This document shows positions 1 to 8,309 of a stretch of DNA of 33,641 nt, one piece after another. A program made the translations under genes and the position numbers. The DNA comes from Opitutaceae bacterium (GTDB lineage Bacteria; Verrucomicrobiota; Verrucomicrobiia; Opitutales; Opitutaceae): contig JACFMR010000036.1 in the NCBI GenBank assembly GCA_019455245.1, forward strand, positions 1-33,641, written 5' to 3'. A model generated the notes under the pieces. The model had not been told where the DNA came from. It saw only the letters and a list, made by a program, of their open reading frames with translations, and made no database searches. Within the stretch, counting starts at the first letter, position 1. Each line of letters begins with the position of its first letter.

Positions 1-1278
1 ACACACGCAATCCGCAGGCGGTCGCCGGCGGTACGTGAACGTCACACTCTTGTCGCTCGCCAGAACGCCGAGCTTGAGCGGCTTGAAGCAGATCGCGGGC
101 AGCCCCTCCCCTTCATCGCGGCTGACCAGATTCACCGTGGCGGCGATGCGGGCCACGGTGGATGCGGGGGGCGTGAGTTCCGGGATGGTGAATCCGACCT
201 TGCCCGAGGTGTAGGCCACGCCGGTGGAGGCGTTGGGTAGTGTGCCCTGCACGCCGCCGGTCACGCTCCACGCGTCGCCCCCGCCCGTGGCGCGGCCCAG
301 GTATTCGAGGGTCAGGTTTTCGGTGGGGGCATCGGATGCAACGGTGATGCCGTCCAGCCCGGTGAACAGAGCGCTCTTGACGCTGGCGTTGATGGGCAGC
401 GCGTGGGCGTCGGTGCGCAGCGGGATGTCGGTGACGGCCATGCCGCCCGGCGCGGTGTCGAGCGCGATGGCGCCTCGCACGGTAGCGAGCGCGCTGCGCG
501 CTTCGATGGCGGTCACCAGATCGTAGATGGTGACCACGCCGGGGTAGTTTTCGACCACGATGCCGTCGGTGAGCGCGACGGTGTAGTCACCGCTCACGGA
601 CAGCACGCGGGTGTTGGCCGGCACGTCGAAGGGCAGCGGCGGGTCGAGTCGGTAGATGAAGCGCCCGGCTTCCCAGCGCTTCCACGCGCGGTGGATGGTG
701 GGGAAGCCGTTGAAGCGGATGCGCAGCGCACCGGGCGGGATGTTGCCGCCGGTGGCTGGCGGCTGGCCCCAGTCCCACTCCGGGCCGTCGAATGTGTCTT
801 CTCCCGCCGACGTGTCGGCCAGGGTGGAATACTGCGTCGGGGTGTCGGTGAGGTTGCGCGTGACGCTGACCTCAAGATCGTTGCTCGATGCGCCGGGCAC
901 ACGGGCGGCCAGCGTGACGCCGAAAAACTCCAGCTCGCCAGCAACGTCCGGAGTGCCCGCGTCCAGCAGCGAGAACGTGAACGTTTCGGCCACGGCGCCG
1001 ACCCCCATGGCGGTAATGCGGATCTCGCCATTGCCCACGCCGGCCAGGCTCGGTTCGCTCGCGGTGAGCGCCCCCGTGCCGGACTCGGTGACCTCGATGT
1101 CGATCTCGGTGTCGGCTGCCCCGGTGTACGGCCCGGTGACCGCCATGCGACCGCCGCCGGTGCGCGATTGCGACAGCAGCCGGATATCCGTGCTCGCGCG
1201 CTGGGCCGACACGGTGACCGTGCCGCCCGGGATCAGGTTGCTGTTATTCGCCAGGATGCGGTTGCATGAGTCGGCCAT
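1..1278 (-). CDS. Phage tail protein downstream of the tape measure, C-terminus beyond the window
   Basis: An open frame without a stop runs from the ATG at 1278-1276 to the window edge, giving at least 426 residues. The ATG overlaps the tape-measure stop by one base (TAATG), so translation is probably coupled. The product begins MADSCNRILANNSNL and is rich in beta-strand-type sequence with many G, T, V and D residues and no membrane segment. It continues as Ig-like or jelly-roll-like repeats to the edge. Position directly after the tape measure suggests a distal-tail or tail-tip protein, but I do not recognise the family. The function is inferred from position only. Confidence 0.75.
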   Translation of the reverse strand, partial: MADSCNRILANNSNLIPGGTVTVSAQRASTDIRLLSQSRTGGGRMAVTGPYTGAADTEIDIEVTESGTGALTASEPSLAGVGNGEIRITAMGVGAVAETFTFSLLDAGTPDVAGELEFFGVTLAARVPGASSNDLEVSVTRNLTDTPTQYSTLADTSAGEDTFDGPEWDWGQPPATGGNIPPGALRIRFNGFPTIHRAWKRWEAGRFIYRLDPPLPFDVPANTRVLSVSGDYTVALTDGIVVENYPGVVTIYDLVTAIEARSALATVRGAIALDTAPGGMAVTDIPLRTDAHALPINASVKSALFTGLDGITVASDAPTENLTLEYLGRATGGGDAWSVTGGVQGTLPNASTGVAYTSGKVGFTIPELTPPASTVARIAATVNLVSRDEGEGLPAICFKPLKLGVLASDKSVTFTYRRRPPADCVC

Positions 1279-3674
1279 TACCTAAACCCCTTGCGCGTCA
1301 GATCGCCCAGCACTGGCGCGAGGTTGCGCCCCAGGCTCTCCAGCGTGGCTTTTTCGGTGGCGTTGACCACGCCCAGATTGATGTTGACGGTGGTGCCTGA
1401 TGTGGGGGGCGATACGCCTCCACCGCCACCACCAGATCGACCGCCGCCTGACCCGCCACCGCCACCCTTGCCTTCATTGCGTCGCTGCTCAGCGCGGTGG
1501 ATTTTTTCGATCAGCAGGAGCTGTTCTTTGAGCAGCAGAATCTCTTTTTCCAGCCGCGCGGCTTCTTCTCGATCGCCGTTCATGCGAGCGCGCTTGATTT
1601 CGAGTTGTGTGAGCGCGATGGTGCGGTTGACTTCGGCGATGTCGCGCGCCTTGCGCGCTTCGGCCACTTGCTTGGCGGTGCCTTCGAGTTCGAGAAGGCG
1701 CAGCTTGCGGTCTTCCACTCCGCGAGCGGCGCTGCTGTTCATGTCTTGCTCTTGGCGATCCAGGTCCTCCATCGTAGCGATGTAGGCACGCGCCTTGCGC
1801 TCGGCCAGCGCAAACGATGTGTTCAGCGCGTCGGACCACGACCGGATGGACGCAATGCGGATCTTGGAGATGTGCTCGCCGTAGACTTGCTCAAATAGCC
1901 GGTTGGCTTCGCCAGCGTATTTGCTCGCGGCGGCGGCACCTTCCAACAGAGGTTCAGTGAGACTCGCACGGATGACCCCTGGTTTTTTCAGGAGCTTTTC
2001 AAAGTCCGCTTCCGCTTGCGCGGCCTTGTCGCCAGCTTCCTCTGTGCTTTCCCCCAAATCAGCCATGTCTTGCCCGGCCTTTTTGGTGGTTTCAGACACG
2101 GCGGAAAACGTGCTGTTGATCTGCTCGCCCGCGCCCTTGATCTTGTCATTGGCCTCGGCGGCATTGTCGCCGGTTTTCTCGGCTTCGGTGCCGGTTTTCT
2201 GGATCGCGTCGCGGATCTGCTCTTGTATCTGCACCGCGCGTTGCAGGTCGCCGCCCTCGGCGGCACGCTGCTGTTCTTCGCGTAGTTGCTTGATGTGTTC
2301 GGCGGTGGCCTGCGCGGTGGTGCCTACCTTGTCGAGCGCGGCGGCGTTGTTCTGCGATGCGCGTTCTCCGGCGCGGAATGATTCGGCAAGGCGGGTGTTG
2401 GCGGCCGTCGCCTGGTCTGCGCTTGCTGCCAGTCGGTTGTATGCCGCGCCGGCTTCGTCGGCGGATGCGGCGGCTTGGTCAAGTGCTTGCTTGGCCTCAG
2501 TCCCGAATGCGTCGGCAACCGCGCCCATTCCCCCGGCTATTTCGTGCAGTTCGGCAGCCTCCGCGCGGAACCGATCGGCGACGCCACCAAACGTCACTTT
2601 TGCCAGCCCTTCGCTGATCTTTGCAACCCCGGAAAGGATGGCGCTGACCATCGTCGACGTCACGGCGGCGATGCCGAGGACCACAGCCTTGATTGTGCTG
2701 AACCCTGCCGACATCACCGCTACAGCGAGTTGAGCGGAATCGGCGGCCTTGCCGATGTTGGCGGAGAAATCCGCAACGGCCTGCCGGGTGCTGGATGCCC
2801 ACTCGGCGATCTTGGCAATCAGCGCGTCAAAGTTGATGCCCTTGATCATCCGCTCGCCAGCATCCAGCGCCACCTGAAATACGCCCGCCACCGCCTGCCC
2901 AAACGCAGTAATCGCGCCGGAGTCCGACAGCCGCTTGTAAAGCTCCGCGATGCCAAGCTGCATGTGCGTGAGCACGGGCAGCAGGGCCGCGCCGAGTTGT
3001 TCTTTGATGTCGGTCAGGCGCTTGGATACGAGATCCATGGCGCCGGACAGCCCACCCCCCGCCGCCGCGCCGACGCCGGCCACCTGCCCGGCCACGGCTT
3101 CCAGAATCAGTCCTTGCGCCTTAGCCGTTTCGCCTGTGGCGACCAGGCTTTTTATGACCTCTTGCTGCGATGCGGTGAATGTGACACCGGATTCGCGCAG
3201 CGACGACATGCCCTGCTTTGGATCTTCCAGCGCCTTGCCGAGCTGGACAATGTTGGTTTCGAGCGTGCCGAAACCGGTCGCGGCAAGATCCTGGGCGAGT
3301 CGCAGCGTGGTCTCGAACGCGTCTTTGCCGACCGACTTGAACGTCAGCAACTTTGCGGCCGCGTCGCGGAACCCTTCGGCGCTGCCCAGCGTGGCCTCGT
3401 CCAGGCGCCGCGCCATCTCGTCGATTTCTTGCGCGGTAAGCCCGGCCGCGCCGCCCGTGGCGGTGATGACGGCATCGAGCTTGCGCATCTGCACGTCGAG
3501 CTTTTCGGCGGATTCGGCGGCGGATTCGGCGGCGGACGAGAACGCCTTGAACGAGAAAAACCCAGCCACCGCCACAGCGACCTTAGCTGCGTTGGATTGC
3601 AGCGCGCGGAATACCCCGCTCGCCTTGTCCTCGGCGGTGATCAGGATCTTCGTGGCGACGTCCTTGACACCCAT
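1278..3674 (-). CDS. Tail length tape measure protein
   Basis: The 798-residue protein sets tail length and is ejected with the DNA. The N-terminal third has the pattern of the prophage tape-measure family related to lambda gpH: an alanine-rich start, then a region around residues 80-150 containing LTAQEIDEMARRLDEATLGS and AAAKLLTFKSV. The middle is hydrophobic and Ala/Gly-rich (about residues 310-360). The rest is long Ala/Glu/Lys coiled coil, ending in a Gly-rich linker near residue 740. At roughly 1.5 angstroms per residue, 798 residues would predict a tail of about 120 nm. The ATG overlaps the stop of the 54-residue gene upstream by one base. Confidence 0.92.
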   Translation of the reverse strand: MGVKDVATKILITAEDKASGVFRALQSNAAKVAVAVAGFFSFKAFSSAAESAAESAEKLDVQMRKLDAVITATGGAAGLTAQEIDEMARRLDEATLGSAEGFRDAAAKLLTFKSVGKDAFETTLRLAQDLAATGFGTLETNIVQLGKALEDPKQGMSSLRESGVTFTASQQEVIKSLVATGETAKAQGLILEAVAGQVAGVGAAAGGGLSGAMDLVSKRLTDIKEQLGAALLPVLTHMQLGIAELYKRLSDSGAITAFGQAVAGVFQVALDAGERMIKGINFDALIAKIAEWASSTRQAVADFSANIGKAADSAQLAVAVMSAGFSTIKAVVLGIAAVTSTMVSAILSGVAKISEGLAKVTFGGVADRFRAEAAELHEIAGGMGAVADAFGTEAKQALDQAAASADEAGAAYNRLAASADQATAANTRLAESFRAGERASQNNAAALDKVGTTAQATAEHIKQLREEQQRAAEGGDLQRAVQIQEQIRDAIQKTGTEAEKTGDNAAEANDKIKGAGEQINSTFSAVSETTKKAGQDMADLGESTEEAGDKAAQAEADFEKLLKKPGVIRASLTEPLLEGAAAASKYAGEANRLFEQVYGEHISKIRIASIRSWSDALNTSFALAERKARAYIATMEDLDRQEQDMNSSAARGVEDRKLRLLELEGTAKQVAEARKARDIAEVNRTIALTQLEIKRARMNGDREEAARLEKEILLLKEQLLLIEKIHRAEQRRNEGKGGGGGSGGGRSGGGGGGVSPPTSGTTVNINLGVVNATEKATLESLGRNLAPVLGDLTRKGFR

Positions 3675-3838
3675 TATGCGGACCTCGTCTTGGGTTTATG
3701 GCGCTGGCAGCCGGGGTGCATGGGCAGATCGCGCAGGCATTCGTAGCGCATGGCGCCGCGCGACTTCCAGGACTGGAGGCTCGCGCAGCTCATGCAGTCG
3801 GGCGGGGGCGGGAGCGCGGCGCGCTCATTTTTGTTCAC
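3674..3838 (-). CDS. Small cysteine-rich phage protein (54 aa)
   Basis: A short gene starting at GTG (3838-3836), overlapping the inner-spanin stop by 4 bp (GTGA) and ending one base into the tape-measure start (TAATG). The product is basic, with DCMSC, YECLRDLPMHPGC and a final QRHKPKTRSA, so four cysteines could form a small metal-binding knuckle. Coupling on both sides supports a real gene. It occupies the place where tail assembly chaperones usually lie, but it is far shorter and shows no similarity to them. Function unknown. Confidence 0.7.
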   Translation of the reverse strand: MNKNERAALPPPPDCMSCASLQSWKSRGAMRYECLRDLPMHPGCQRHKPKTRSA

Positions 3839-4079
3839 TGGTCAGCGCCTCCGCGCAGTCCCTGTGCAGCGCCCGGCAAGCGAAACCCCAGCGGAGGGTC
3901 TCCAATTCCCAGATCTCTCGCGGCAGGCTCATCGGCGGCGGTTCCGCGCACGGTGTCTGACACTCCAGCGGCGGCAGGCTCCTCGGCTGAACCATAGGCG
4001 GCATAGACCCGCTCGACGCGCACGCGCTGAGCAGGACGCCACTCACAATCAGCAGGGCCGGGGTCAGCGTGGGCTGCAT
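3825..4079 (-). CDS. Outer-membrane spanin lipoprotein (Rz1-like), nested in the inner spanin gene
   Basis: The 84-residue product has a short hydrophobic N-terminus and a lipobox, LLSAC, with the acylated cysteine at residue 20. A Pro-rich stretch follows (PPMVQPRSLPPLE), as in Rz1 proteins. It lies almost wholly inside the inner-spanin gene in another frame, which is the classic embedded Rz/Rz1 layout. The o-spanin would sit in the outer membrane and bind the i-spanin across the periplasm, fusing the membranes in the last step of lysis. The C-terminus is more cysteine-rich than usual. Confidence 0.85.
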   Translation of the reverse strand: MQPTLTPALLIVSGVLLSACASSGSMPPMVQPRSLPPLECQTPCAEPPPMSLPREIWELETLRWGFACRALHRDCAEALTSEQK

Positions 4080-4329
4080 GGATCACCCCTTGAGCAAGTG
4101 CAGCACGGGCCGCGCGGGCTTCGATTGCGAGGACTGCGCGCTTTCGTTCAGCCGCAGCCGCTCGATTTGCCGCGACAACAGCGGCGTTCTGAGCCTCGAT
4201 GGTTGCCGCTGCTGCGGCCGCAATGCGACTCTCGTAGCCCCCTGCAGCCACCCGGTAGCCCAGCCAGCCACCCATTGTGAGGCCAGCAGCCAAAGCGCCA
4301 GCGGTGAGCAGAGCGGTGATATTGAGCAT
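3835..4329 (-). CDS. Inner-membrane spanin (Rz-like)
   Basis: The start at 4329 (MLNITALL) is preceded by GGAGG at a good distance. A longer start five codons upstream would overlap that ribosome-binding site. The 164-residue protein has one N-terminal membrane anchor (about residues 5-25). A long Ala/Arg/Glu helix follows (about residues 30-90), as expected for the periplasmic coiled coil of i-spanins. The Rz1-like gene is nested in its 3' half. The final third is Gly/Ala/Pro-rich and poorly conserved, probably because the overlapping o-spanin frame constrains it. Confidence 0.82.
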   Translation of the reverse strand: MLNITALLTAGALAAGLTMGGWLGYRVAAGGYESRIAAAAAATIEAQNAAVVAANRAAAAERKRAVLAIEARAARAALAQGVIHAAHADPGPADCEWRPAQRVRVERVYAAYGSAEEPAAAGVSDTVRGTAADEPAARDLGIGDPPLGFRLPGAAQGLRGGADQ

Positions 4330-4393
4330 GTGTATTCCCTCCATGGGCAGGCAGATCGGTTGTGCGAATCGGAGCCGCAGAGCGCGCAGGGCA

Positions 4394-4489
4394 TCATTTC
4401 GTCCAGTCTCGCAGAGCCAGGAACATTACTGTCGCTGCAATCGCTATCCCGAACACAGCCCCCAGCGCAAAGCCAATCCAGAATTCCAT
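4394..4489 (-). CDS. Small single-pass membrane protein in the lysis cassette (31 aa)
   Basis: The ATG at 4489 overlaps the endolysin stop by one base (TGATG). The product is one hydrophobic segment (EFWIGFALGAVFGIAIAATV) with a short charged tail (LRDWTK). Similar tiny membrane proteins accompany phage holin/endolysin genes. It could be an antiholin or accessory holin, but nothing in the sequence proves this. The gene is supported by translational coupling and by its place between endolysin and spanins. Confidence 0.6.
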   Translation of the reverse strand: MEFWIGFALGAVFGIAIAATVMFLALRDWTK

Positions 4490-4974
4490 CACGACACCCC
4501 CAGGCATGCGGCGTGCTCGTCCTGCCGGCGTTTCCACAGGCCCGCGCACCGACTCGACGGTACTGCACAGTCTCGGCCAGCAACGAACCGCCAGCGCAGC
4601 AACTCGTCGCACGCCCCTGCGTAGTCGCCTGCATTGAGCTTGCGCACGAGCGTGGAACGACAGAATGCGGAACTGCCGACGTTGTACGAGAACGAAACGA
4701 ACACGTCGTACTCGTGTTGATGCAGTGGCACGGTCACGCACCGTTTCAGCGCGCCCTCGAATCCCTGAATGTCTGTCAGAGCCCGCTGCAGGGCCGAGAC
4801 AGGATCTGTGCGATCGCCCATCCTCACCCCGCCTGTAGTCCCGAAACCGATCGTCGGCACATCTCCAGGGACCGGGATATACGCATCCCCGCGATAGCCC
4901 TCATGCACGGCAATCCCCACCAGCGCCGCGGCCGACAGGCTCATCCCGGCAACGAGAGTGCGTTTGATGCTCAT
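4489..4974 (-). CDS. SAR endolysin, GH24 lysozyme (muramidase)
   Basis: This 161-residue enzyme cleaves the glycan backbone of peptidoglycan. The start at 4974 overlaps the holin stop by 4 bp (ATGA). Residues 6-23 form a weakly hydrophobic Ala/Gly/Ser-rich signal-anchor-release segment, so the enzyme would be exported by Sec and held inactive at the membrane until depolarised. The catalytic region begins HEGYRGDAY (E25) and continues GDVPTIGFGTT (about residues 37-47), the glycosidase signature of phage GH24 lysozymes. The C-terminal CAGLWKRRQDE motif is also typical. With a holin and spanins beside it, it forms a full lysis cassette. Confidence 0.93.
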   Translation of the reverse strand: MSIKRTLVAGMSLSAAALVGIAVHEGYRGDAYIPVPGDVPTIGFGTTGGVRMGDRTDPVSALQRALTDIQGFEGALKRCVTVPLHQHEYDVFVSFSYNVGSSAFCRSTLVRKLNAGDYAGACDELLRWRFVAGRDCAVPSSRCAGLWKRRQDEHAACLGVS

Positions 4975-5261
4975 TGCTGCATGTTCTCGTACGGGCAATC
5001 AGGGTGTGGGTTGTCCGCGCAGCCCTCAGGCGGGCGAGCTGACTTTCGCCGTTCCGGATTGCGCCGGATCTGCTCCAGCCGCATCTCGTGTGCTTCGCGT
5101 TCACGGCGGTCTTTGCGCCAGTGATACGCGGCGTTGAGCGCGAACGTTGCAAGCGCTGTGATGATGCCGACGATGATCCCAACGTCCGTCAGCGTGAGCG
5201 CGGACAGCACGGAGGCCACGCCCCCGGCGTAGCTTGTTGCGGACATTGCTTTGTCGGGCAT
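4971..5261 (-). CDS. Holin (HP1/class II type)
   Basis: The 96-residue protein starts at 5261, its ATG overlapping the preceding stop by one base (TGATG). It has a small-residue hydrophobic stretch (YAGGVASVLSALTLTDVGII) and a clear membrane span (about residues 27-46). A highly basic, charged cytoplasmic tail follows (HWRKDRREREAHEMRLEQIR), the pattern of the HP1-type phage holin family. The holin would permeabilise the inner membrane and trigger the SAR endolysin encoded immediately downstream. An extended Cys/Pro C-terminus (CADNPHPDCP) is less typical. Confidence 0.87.
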   Translation of the reverse strand: MPDKAMSATSYAGGVASVLSALTLTDVGIIVGIITALATFALNAAYHWRKDRREREAHEMRLEQIRRNPERRKSARPPEGCADNPHPDCPYENMQQ

Positions 5262-5977
5262 CACTGCGGGCCTCCTGGTTGAGTAAGTCCTGCGCACCGT
5301 ATCGGCGCGGCCTTTTCCGCAGCGTCTGCTGCGAGCCATCCGGCGATGATCGCGACCAACCCGCCAACACCAGACGCGGCCCCAGTGATTGCCGCAACGT
5401 TCCAAGCTGCCGCGCCCCACCCGAACGAGGCCAGCGCGGTTCGGGTGGCGGTGCAGTTCGACAGCGACAGGTGACCTGCCAATGCCGGCGCACCCAGCTT
5501 GAGTGCGATCAACGCAGCCGCGGCTGCGGGCGTCGAGATCGCTCCAGCGACCACGGGGTTGCCCTCCACCAACCCGGAGGACAGCGCAGCCGCCGTCGTG
5601 CCGATGTCTGCGGCCTGCCCTGCTACCGCCAGATCCATTGCTGTCGGGTCCAGATTTTCGACCGGCACGAACTCCAGCCGAACGGGATCGTGATACAGCA
5701 CCAGGACACCAGTCTCGCGATACTCGCCCCCGGCGTGGCGGTAACCCAACTCGTAGATCGCTGCGGTCCTGTCGCCCTGCTCTGTGATCGCGTGCAGCAT
5801 CAGCGTGCGGTCCGAGGTCTGCGCGTAGAGCGCGGCATAGTCCGGATCGTCTGCCAGCGCGGTCCCGACGACATACCCAGTGCGGAAGCCCTCGATTTGG
5901 GATGCGTGGGCATAGATTGCCCACGCGCCGACAATGGCAATCGCAAACGAGATGAGTGCGGCGCGGACCAGCCTCAT
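5261..5977 (-). CDS. Unrecognised membrane-anchored phage protein
   Basis: The start at 5977 (MRLVRAALISF) overlaps the LamG-type gene stop by 4 bp (ATGA). The 238-residue product begins with an N-terminal signal or anchor (about residues 4-24). A soluble region with YELGYRHAGGEYRETGVLVL (near residue 90) follows, and then Ala/Gly-rich hydrophobic stretches between about residues 130 and 225. I do not recognise the family. Its place between a surface-protein-like gene and the holin suggests a virion-associated or envelope role, but this is positional inference. Confidence 0.7.
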   Translation of the reverse strand: MRLVRAALISFAIAIVGAWAIYAHASQIEGFRTGYVVGTALADDPDYAALYAQTSDRTLMLHAITEQGDRTAAIYELGYRHAGGEYRETGVLVLYHDPVRLEFVPVENLDPTAMDLAVAGQAADIGTTAAALSSGLVEGNPVVAGAISTPAAAAALIALKLGAPALAGHLSLSNCTATRTALASFGWGAAAWNVAAITGAASGVGGLVAIIAGWLAADAAEKAAPIRCAGLTQPGGPQ

Positions 5978-6798
5978 AGCGCCACCCCGGCGCGCTTGGC
6001 TGCCCACCGTTCCGCAAATGTGATTTCTCGATCGGACGACACCACGCCGCGGATGATGAGGCCGTACAAATGCCCGTTGAAATGCCTGACTGCAGCATCA
6101 GACTGGCGCGCAACAGCGAGGGGCGCGGACGCGTACGGGCCGCTGTTTTGCGACAGCGTGTTGGATGCGGGCGCAGCGCCGTCGAGCCGTAGCCGACTGT
6201 ACGGGGCAGCGATGTCTGCCGTCCCGGTCAGCACCATCGACCGTGGGGCGCTGAGCCCACTGATCACAGCGCTACGGGTGGACGACGCAGTACCTGACGA
6301 CGAGAAATTGATGCGCCCCGTCGTGGTGTCCGGGACTTGAATCGACCATGCAGCAGCCCCCGTGCCGTTGTGATTCACGACCATTCCGATTCCGGCGCTT
6401 CCGGCTGATGTCAGATTCAGCGCGCGGATCGCTGCGCACACCGTCAGTCGAGACGTGGCGGTCAGGTTGAGCGCGGCGGCAGACACGAGATGATCATCCA
6501 CCCCATCGAACTGCAGCGAATAGCGCCCGTCGATCAGCCGGAGCGTCGGGCGCGAATCCGCAACCGACTGGACCAAGTGACTCCCACGGCCGGACAGGTC
6601 GAGCACGCGCCCAACCGGCCCGTCGACCGTCGCCGGGGTTGTGCCTGCCGAGTCTGCGAACAGCGACGACAGCACAGACGGGTCGTAGATCCCGCCCGGC
6701 TCTCCGGCCACGAACATGCGACGAACGTGCAGATCCAGCGACATAGGCAGCACGCGAAACGGGCGCGAGGCACGAAACAGGGTCAGCACGGAAAACAC
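5974..6798 (-). CDS. LamG/concanavalin-like domain phage protein, probable virion adhesin
   Basis: The 274-residue reading begins at GTG 6798. An in-frame ATG at 6744 (MSLDLHVRRMF) is also plausible, since relatives often begin there. Residues 30-100 contain GGIYDPSVLSSLFADSAGTTP, a DLSGRGSHL segment and LQFDGVDDHL. These belong to a motif set common in phage proteins with a laminin-G/concanavalin A-like beta sandwich. The C-terminus has FNGHLYGLIIRG and EITFAERWAAKRAG, also typical of the family. Such domains usually bind carbohydrate, so the protein may decorate the virion or contact the host. Confidence 0.78.
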   Translation of the reverse strand: MFSVLTLFRASRPFRVLPMSLDLHVRRMFVAGEPGGIYDPSVLSSLFADSAGTTPATVDGPVGRVLDLSGRGSHLVQSVADSRPTLRLIDGRYSLQFDGVDDHLVSAAALNLTATSRLTVCAAIRALNLTSAGSAGIGMVVNHNGTGAAAWSIQVPDTTTGRINFSSSGTASSTRSAVISGLSAPRSMVLTGTADIAAPYSRLRLDGAAPASNTLSQNSGPYASAPLAVARQSDAAVRHFNGHLYGLIIRGVVSSDREITFAERWAAKRAGVAL

Positions 6799-6799
6799 G

Positions 6800-7066
6800 T
6801 TACTTGCTCACCGCCATGATGACGGGTGACCCGGCGACGTGCCGCCCGTCATGGACACGAGCCCACAGAAACCCCGCGCCGATGAGATCGCGCGTGATTC
6901 CGTCACCATCATGCAGCAGATGGCCGGACACGGATGGGGCGGAATCTGCCGCAGTAGTCGCGACCTCAATGGTATAGATGCTGCGTGATGTCACAAGTAC
7001 GGTCACGTCCGAGCTGTTGGCGAGCTTAGTCCATGACTGGGTGATCTCGACGTTTGCAGTGGGCAT
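6800..7066 (-). CDS. Small conserved phage structural-region protein (88 aa)
   Basis: The start at 7066 (MPTANVEI) is chosen because GGAGG lies just upstream. A start four codons earlier would place the ribosome-binding site inside the gene. The short product is beta-rich, with ITQSWTKLANSSDVTVLVTS and a final RHVAGSPVIMAVSK, and has no membrane segment. It directly follows the tail tube gene and precedes the LamG-type gene. Size and composition fit a single small beta domain, such as a tail decoration protein. No family is recognised. Confidence 0.65.
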   Translation of the reverse strand: MPTANVEITQSWTKLANSSDVTVLVTSRSIYTIEVATTAADSAPSVSGHLLHDGDGITRDLIGAGFLWARVHDGRHVAGSPVIMAVSK

Positions 7067-7078
7067 AGCAGCCTCCAA

Positions 7079-7873
7079 TTATGCCGGGCGGCCGTCGATG
7101 TAGATGGCTTCGGCGTTGGCGGGCTTGAGGATGTCGACCGAGAATCCCATGGTCGAGTAGTCGGTGCCCTCGGCAATGACCGGGATCTCGCCATCGGGGG
7201 TGAGGGTGACAAGCGGGCAATACCAGTCACGGTTGTCGCCCTTGGCGTTGTCAGCCACGATGCGCAGCGCGCCGCGAAGCTCACCGCTGGAGCCGGTCTT
7301 GATGCGGCCCCAGGTGGTGGCGGGCTTGCTGTAGTCGATGCGCAGGTTGGTGCCGCTGGTGATGGCGCCGCCGACCACGATGCGGATGCGCCCGAGGGCG
7401 GCATCGACTTCGTAGTCGTCGCCGACGGTGAAGGTGGTCGGGGTCGGCGTGGCATCGTCCTTGACCACGACGGCTGACACGTTGCGCCAGCCTGCCGGCT
7501 GGCTGGTGGATTGGCCGAGCTGGTAGAATCGCCCCTGTACCACGCCGTCGATCTCTTCGGCCACGACGGCATCCGCGGTCTGTGATACGGTTTCTTCGCT
7601 GCCAGCCAGAAACAGCGCGACGTTGGCGGCGGTCATGTTGTCGACGGTCATCTTGGCCGTGCGGTTGATCTCGATCAGGGTGGAGTCGTCTTTTTCGCGC
7701 AGGCCGGTTTCGCTGGAGTAGTGGTCGGCCTTCTCGGACTCGGCCGCGACAGCGAACGCGGGGCAGTTGCCGAGGTGGCGCTCGCCCGTGCGGGCGTCGT
7801 TGGCGTCGAACGGGTCGAAATAGACCCGGCCGCGCGGGATCTGGTATTTGTTGGCGTCGAATGTGATTGCCAT
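7079..7873 (-). CDS. Major tail tube protein
   Basis: The 264-residue protein would polymerise as hexameric rings to form the tail tube. Recognisable traits are the N-terminal RGRVYFDPFDANDARTGERH, the FAVAAESEKADHYSSETGLR strand pattern, and a C-terminal VTLTPDGEIPVIAEGTDYST run, as in tube proteins of long-tailed phages. The central part (about residues 95-190) looks like an inserted beta domain. It follows the tail terminator gene as expected. The tape measure is unusually far away, separated by lysis and LamG genes. Confidence 0.85.
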   Translation of the reverse strand: MAITFDANKYQIPRGRVYFDPFDANDARTGERHLGNCPAFAVAAESEKADHYSSETGLREKDDSTLIEINRTAKMTVDNMTAANVALFLAGSEETVSQTADAVVAEEIDGVVQGRFYQLGQSTSQPAGWRNVSAVVVKDDATPTPTTFTVGDDYEVDAALGRIRIVVGGAITSGTNLRIDYSKPATTWGRIKTGSSGELRGALRIVADNAKGDNRDWYCPLVTLTPDGEIPVIAEGTDYSTMGFSVDILKPANAEAIYIDGRPA

Positions 7874-7904
7874 GATGTGTTACTCCTGTGGGTGGCAGGC
7901 GCGG

Positions 7905-8309
7905 TCACGGCGTGATCACGACCGGGGCCAGGGTGAAAAAGATGGACATTTGCAGCGTGGTGCCGGCCATCTGCACCACGGGAGACGACTGGATCGCGGC
8001 GCGCAGCAGGGTGTCGGGCCAGTCGAGCAGGCGCTCGATGATGGTGACCAGCGCGCCTTCTGCCTGCGCGCGTTCGGTGCCGCGTACCTTGCCGGCATCG
8101 ACGTAGAGGTGGACGCCGAACTGTTGCGCGAGCGTGACGGCGCCGGGCTTGTTTTCCAGCGCGTCGAAGCCGCGATACTCGACGGCCATGGCGAGGCGCG
8201 GCGCGTCTTCGGCGGACATGTCGGCGTAGTCCCACGTGCCGCGCACGGGCACGCCGGGGATCACGTCGGCCAGGTGGTTGCGGATGGCGGTCTCAAGATC
8301 GGAGAACAT
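7905..8309 (-). CDS. Tail terminator/tail completion protein
   Basis: The 134-residue product starts MFSDLETAIRNHLADVIPGV, the usual opening of gpU/Gp37-like terminator proteins that cap the tail tube at the neck. A helix-strand pattern follows and it ends in a hydrophobic strand (MSIFFTLAPVVITP). Its start overlaps the adaptor stop by one base. The order adaptor, terminator, tail tube matches other long-tailed phages and supports the assignment. The exact family cannot be fixed from the sequence alone. Confidence 0.75.
   Translation of the reverse strand: MFSDLETAIRNHLADVIPGVPVRGTWDYADMSAEDAPRLAMAVEYRGFDALENKPGAVTLAQQFGVHLYVDAGKVRGTERAQAEGALVTIIERLLDWPDTLLRAAIQSSPVVQMAGTTLQMSIFFTLAPVVITP

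Noticed and set aside
403..1269. Plus-strand frames at the left end
   Set aside because: The minus strand is open throughout and coupled to the tape measure gene, so the plus-strand frames are shadows.
2475..3746. Long plus-strand frames opposite the tape measure gene
   Set aside because: Antisense of an Ala-rich coiled-coil gene, with low-complexity translations and no start signal.
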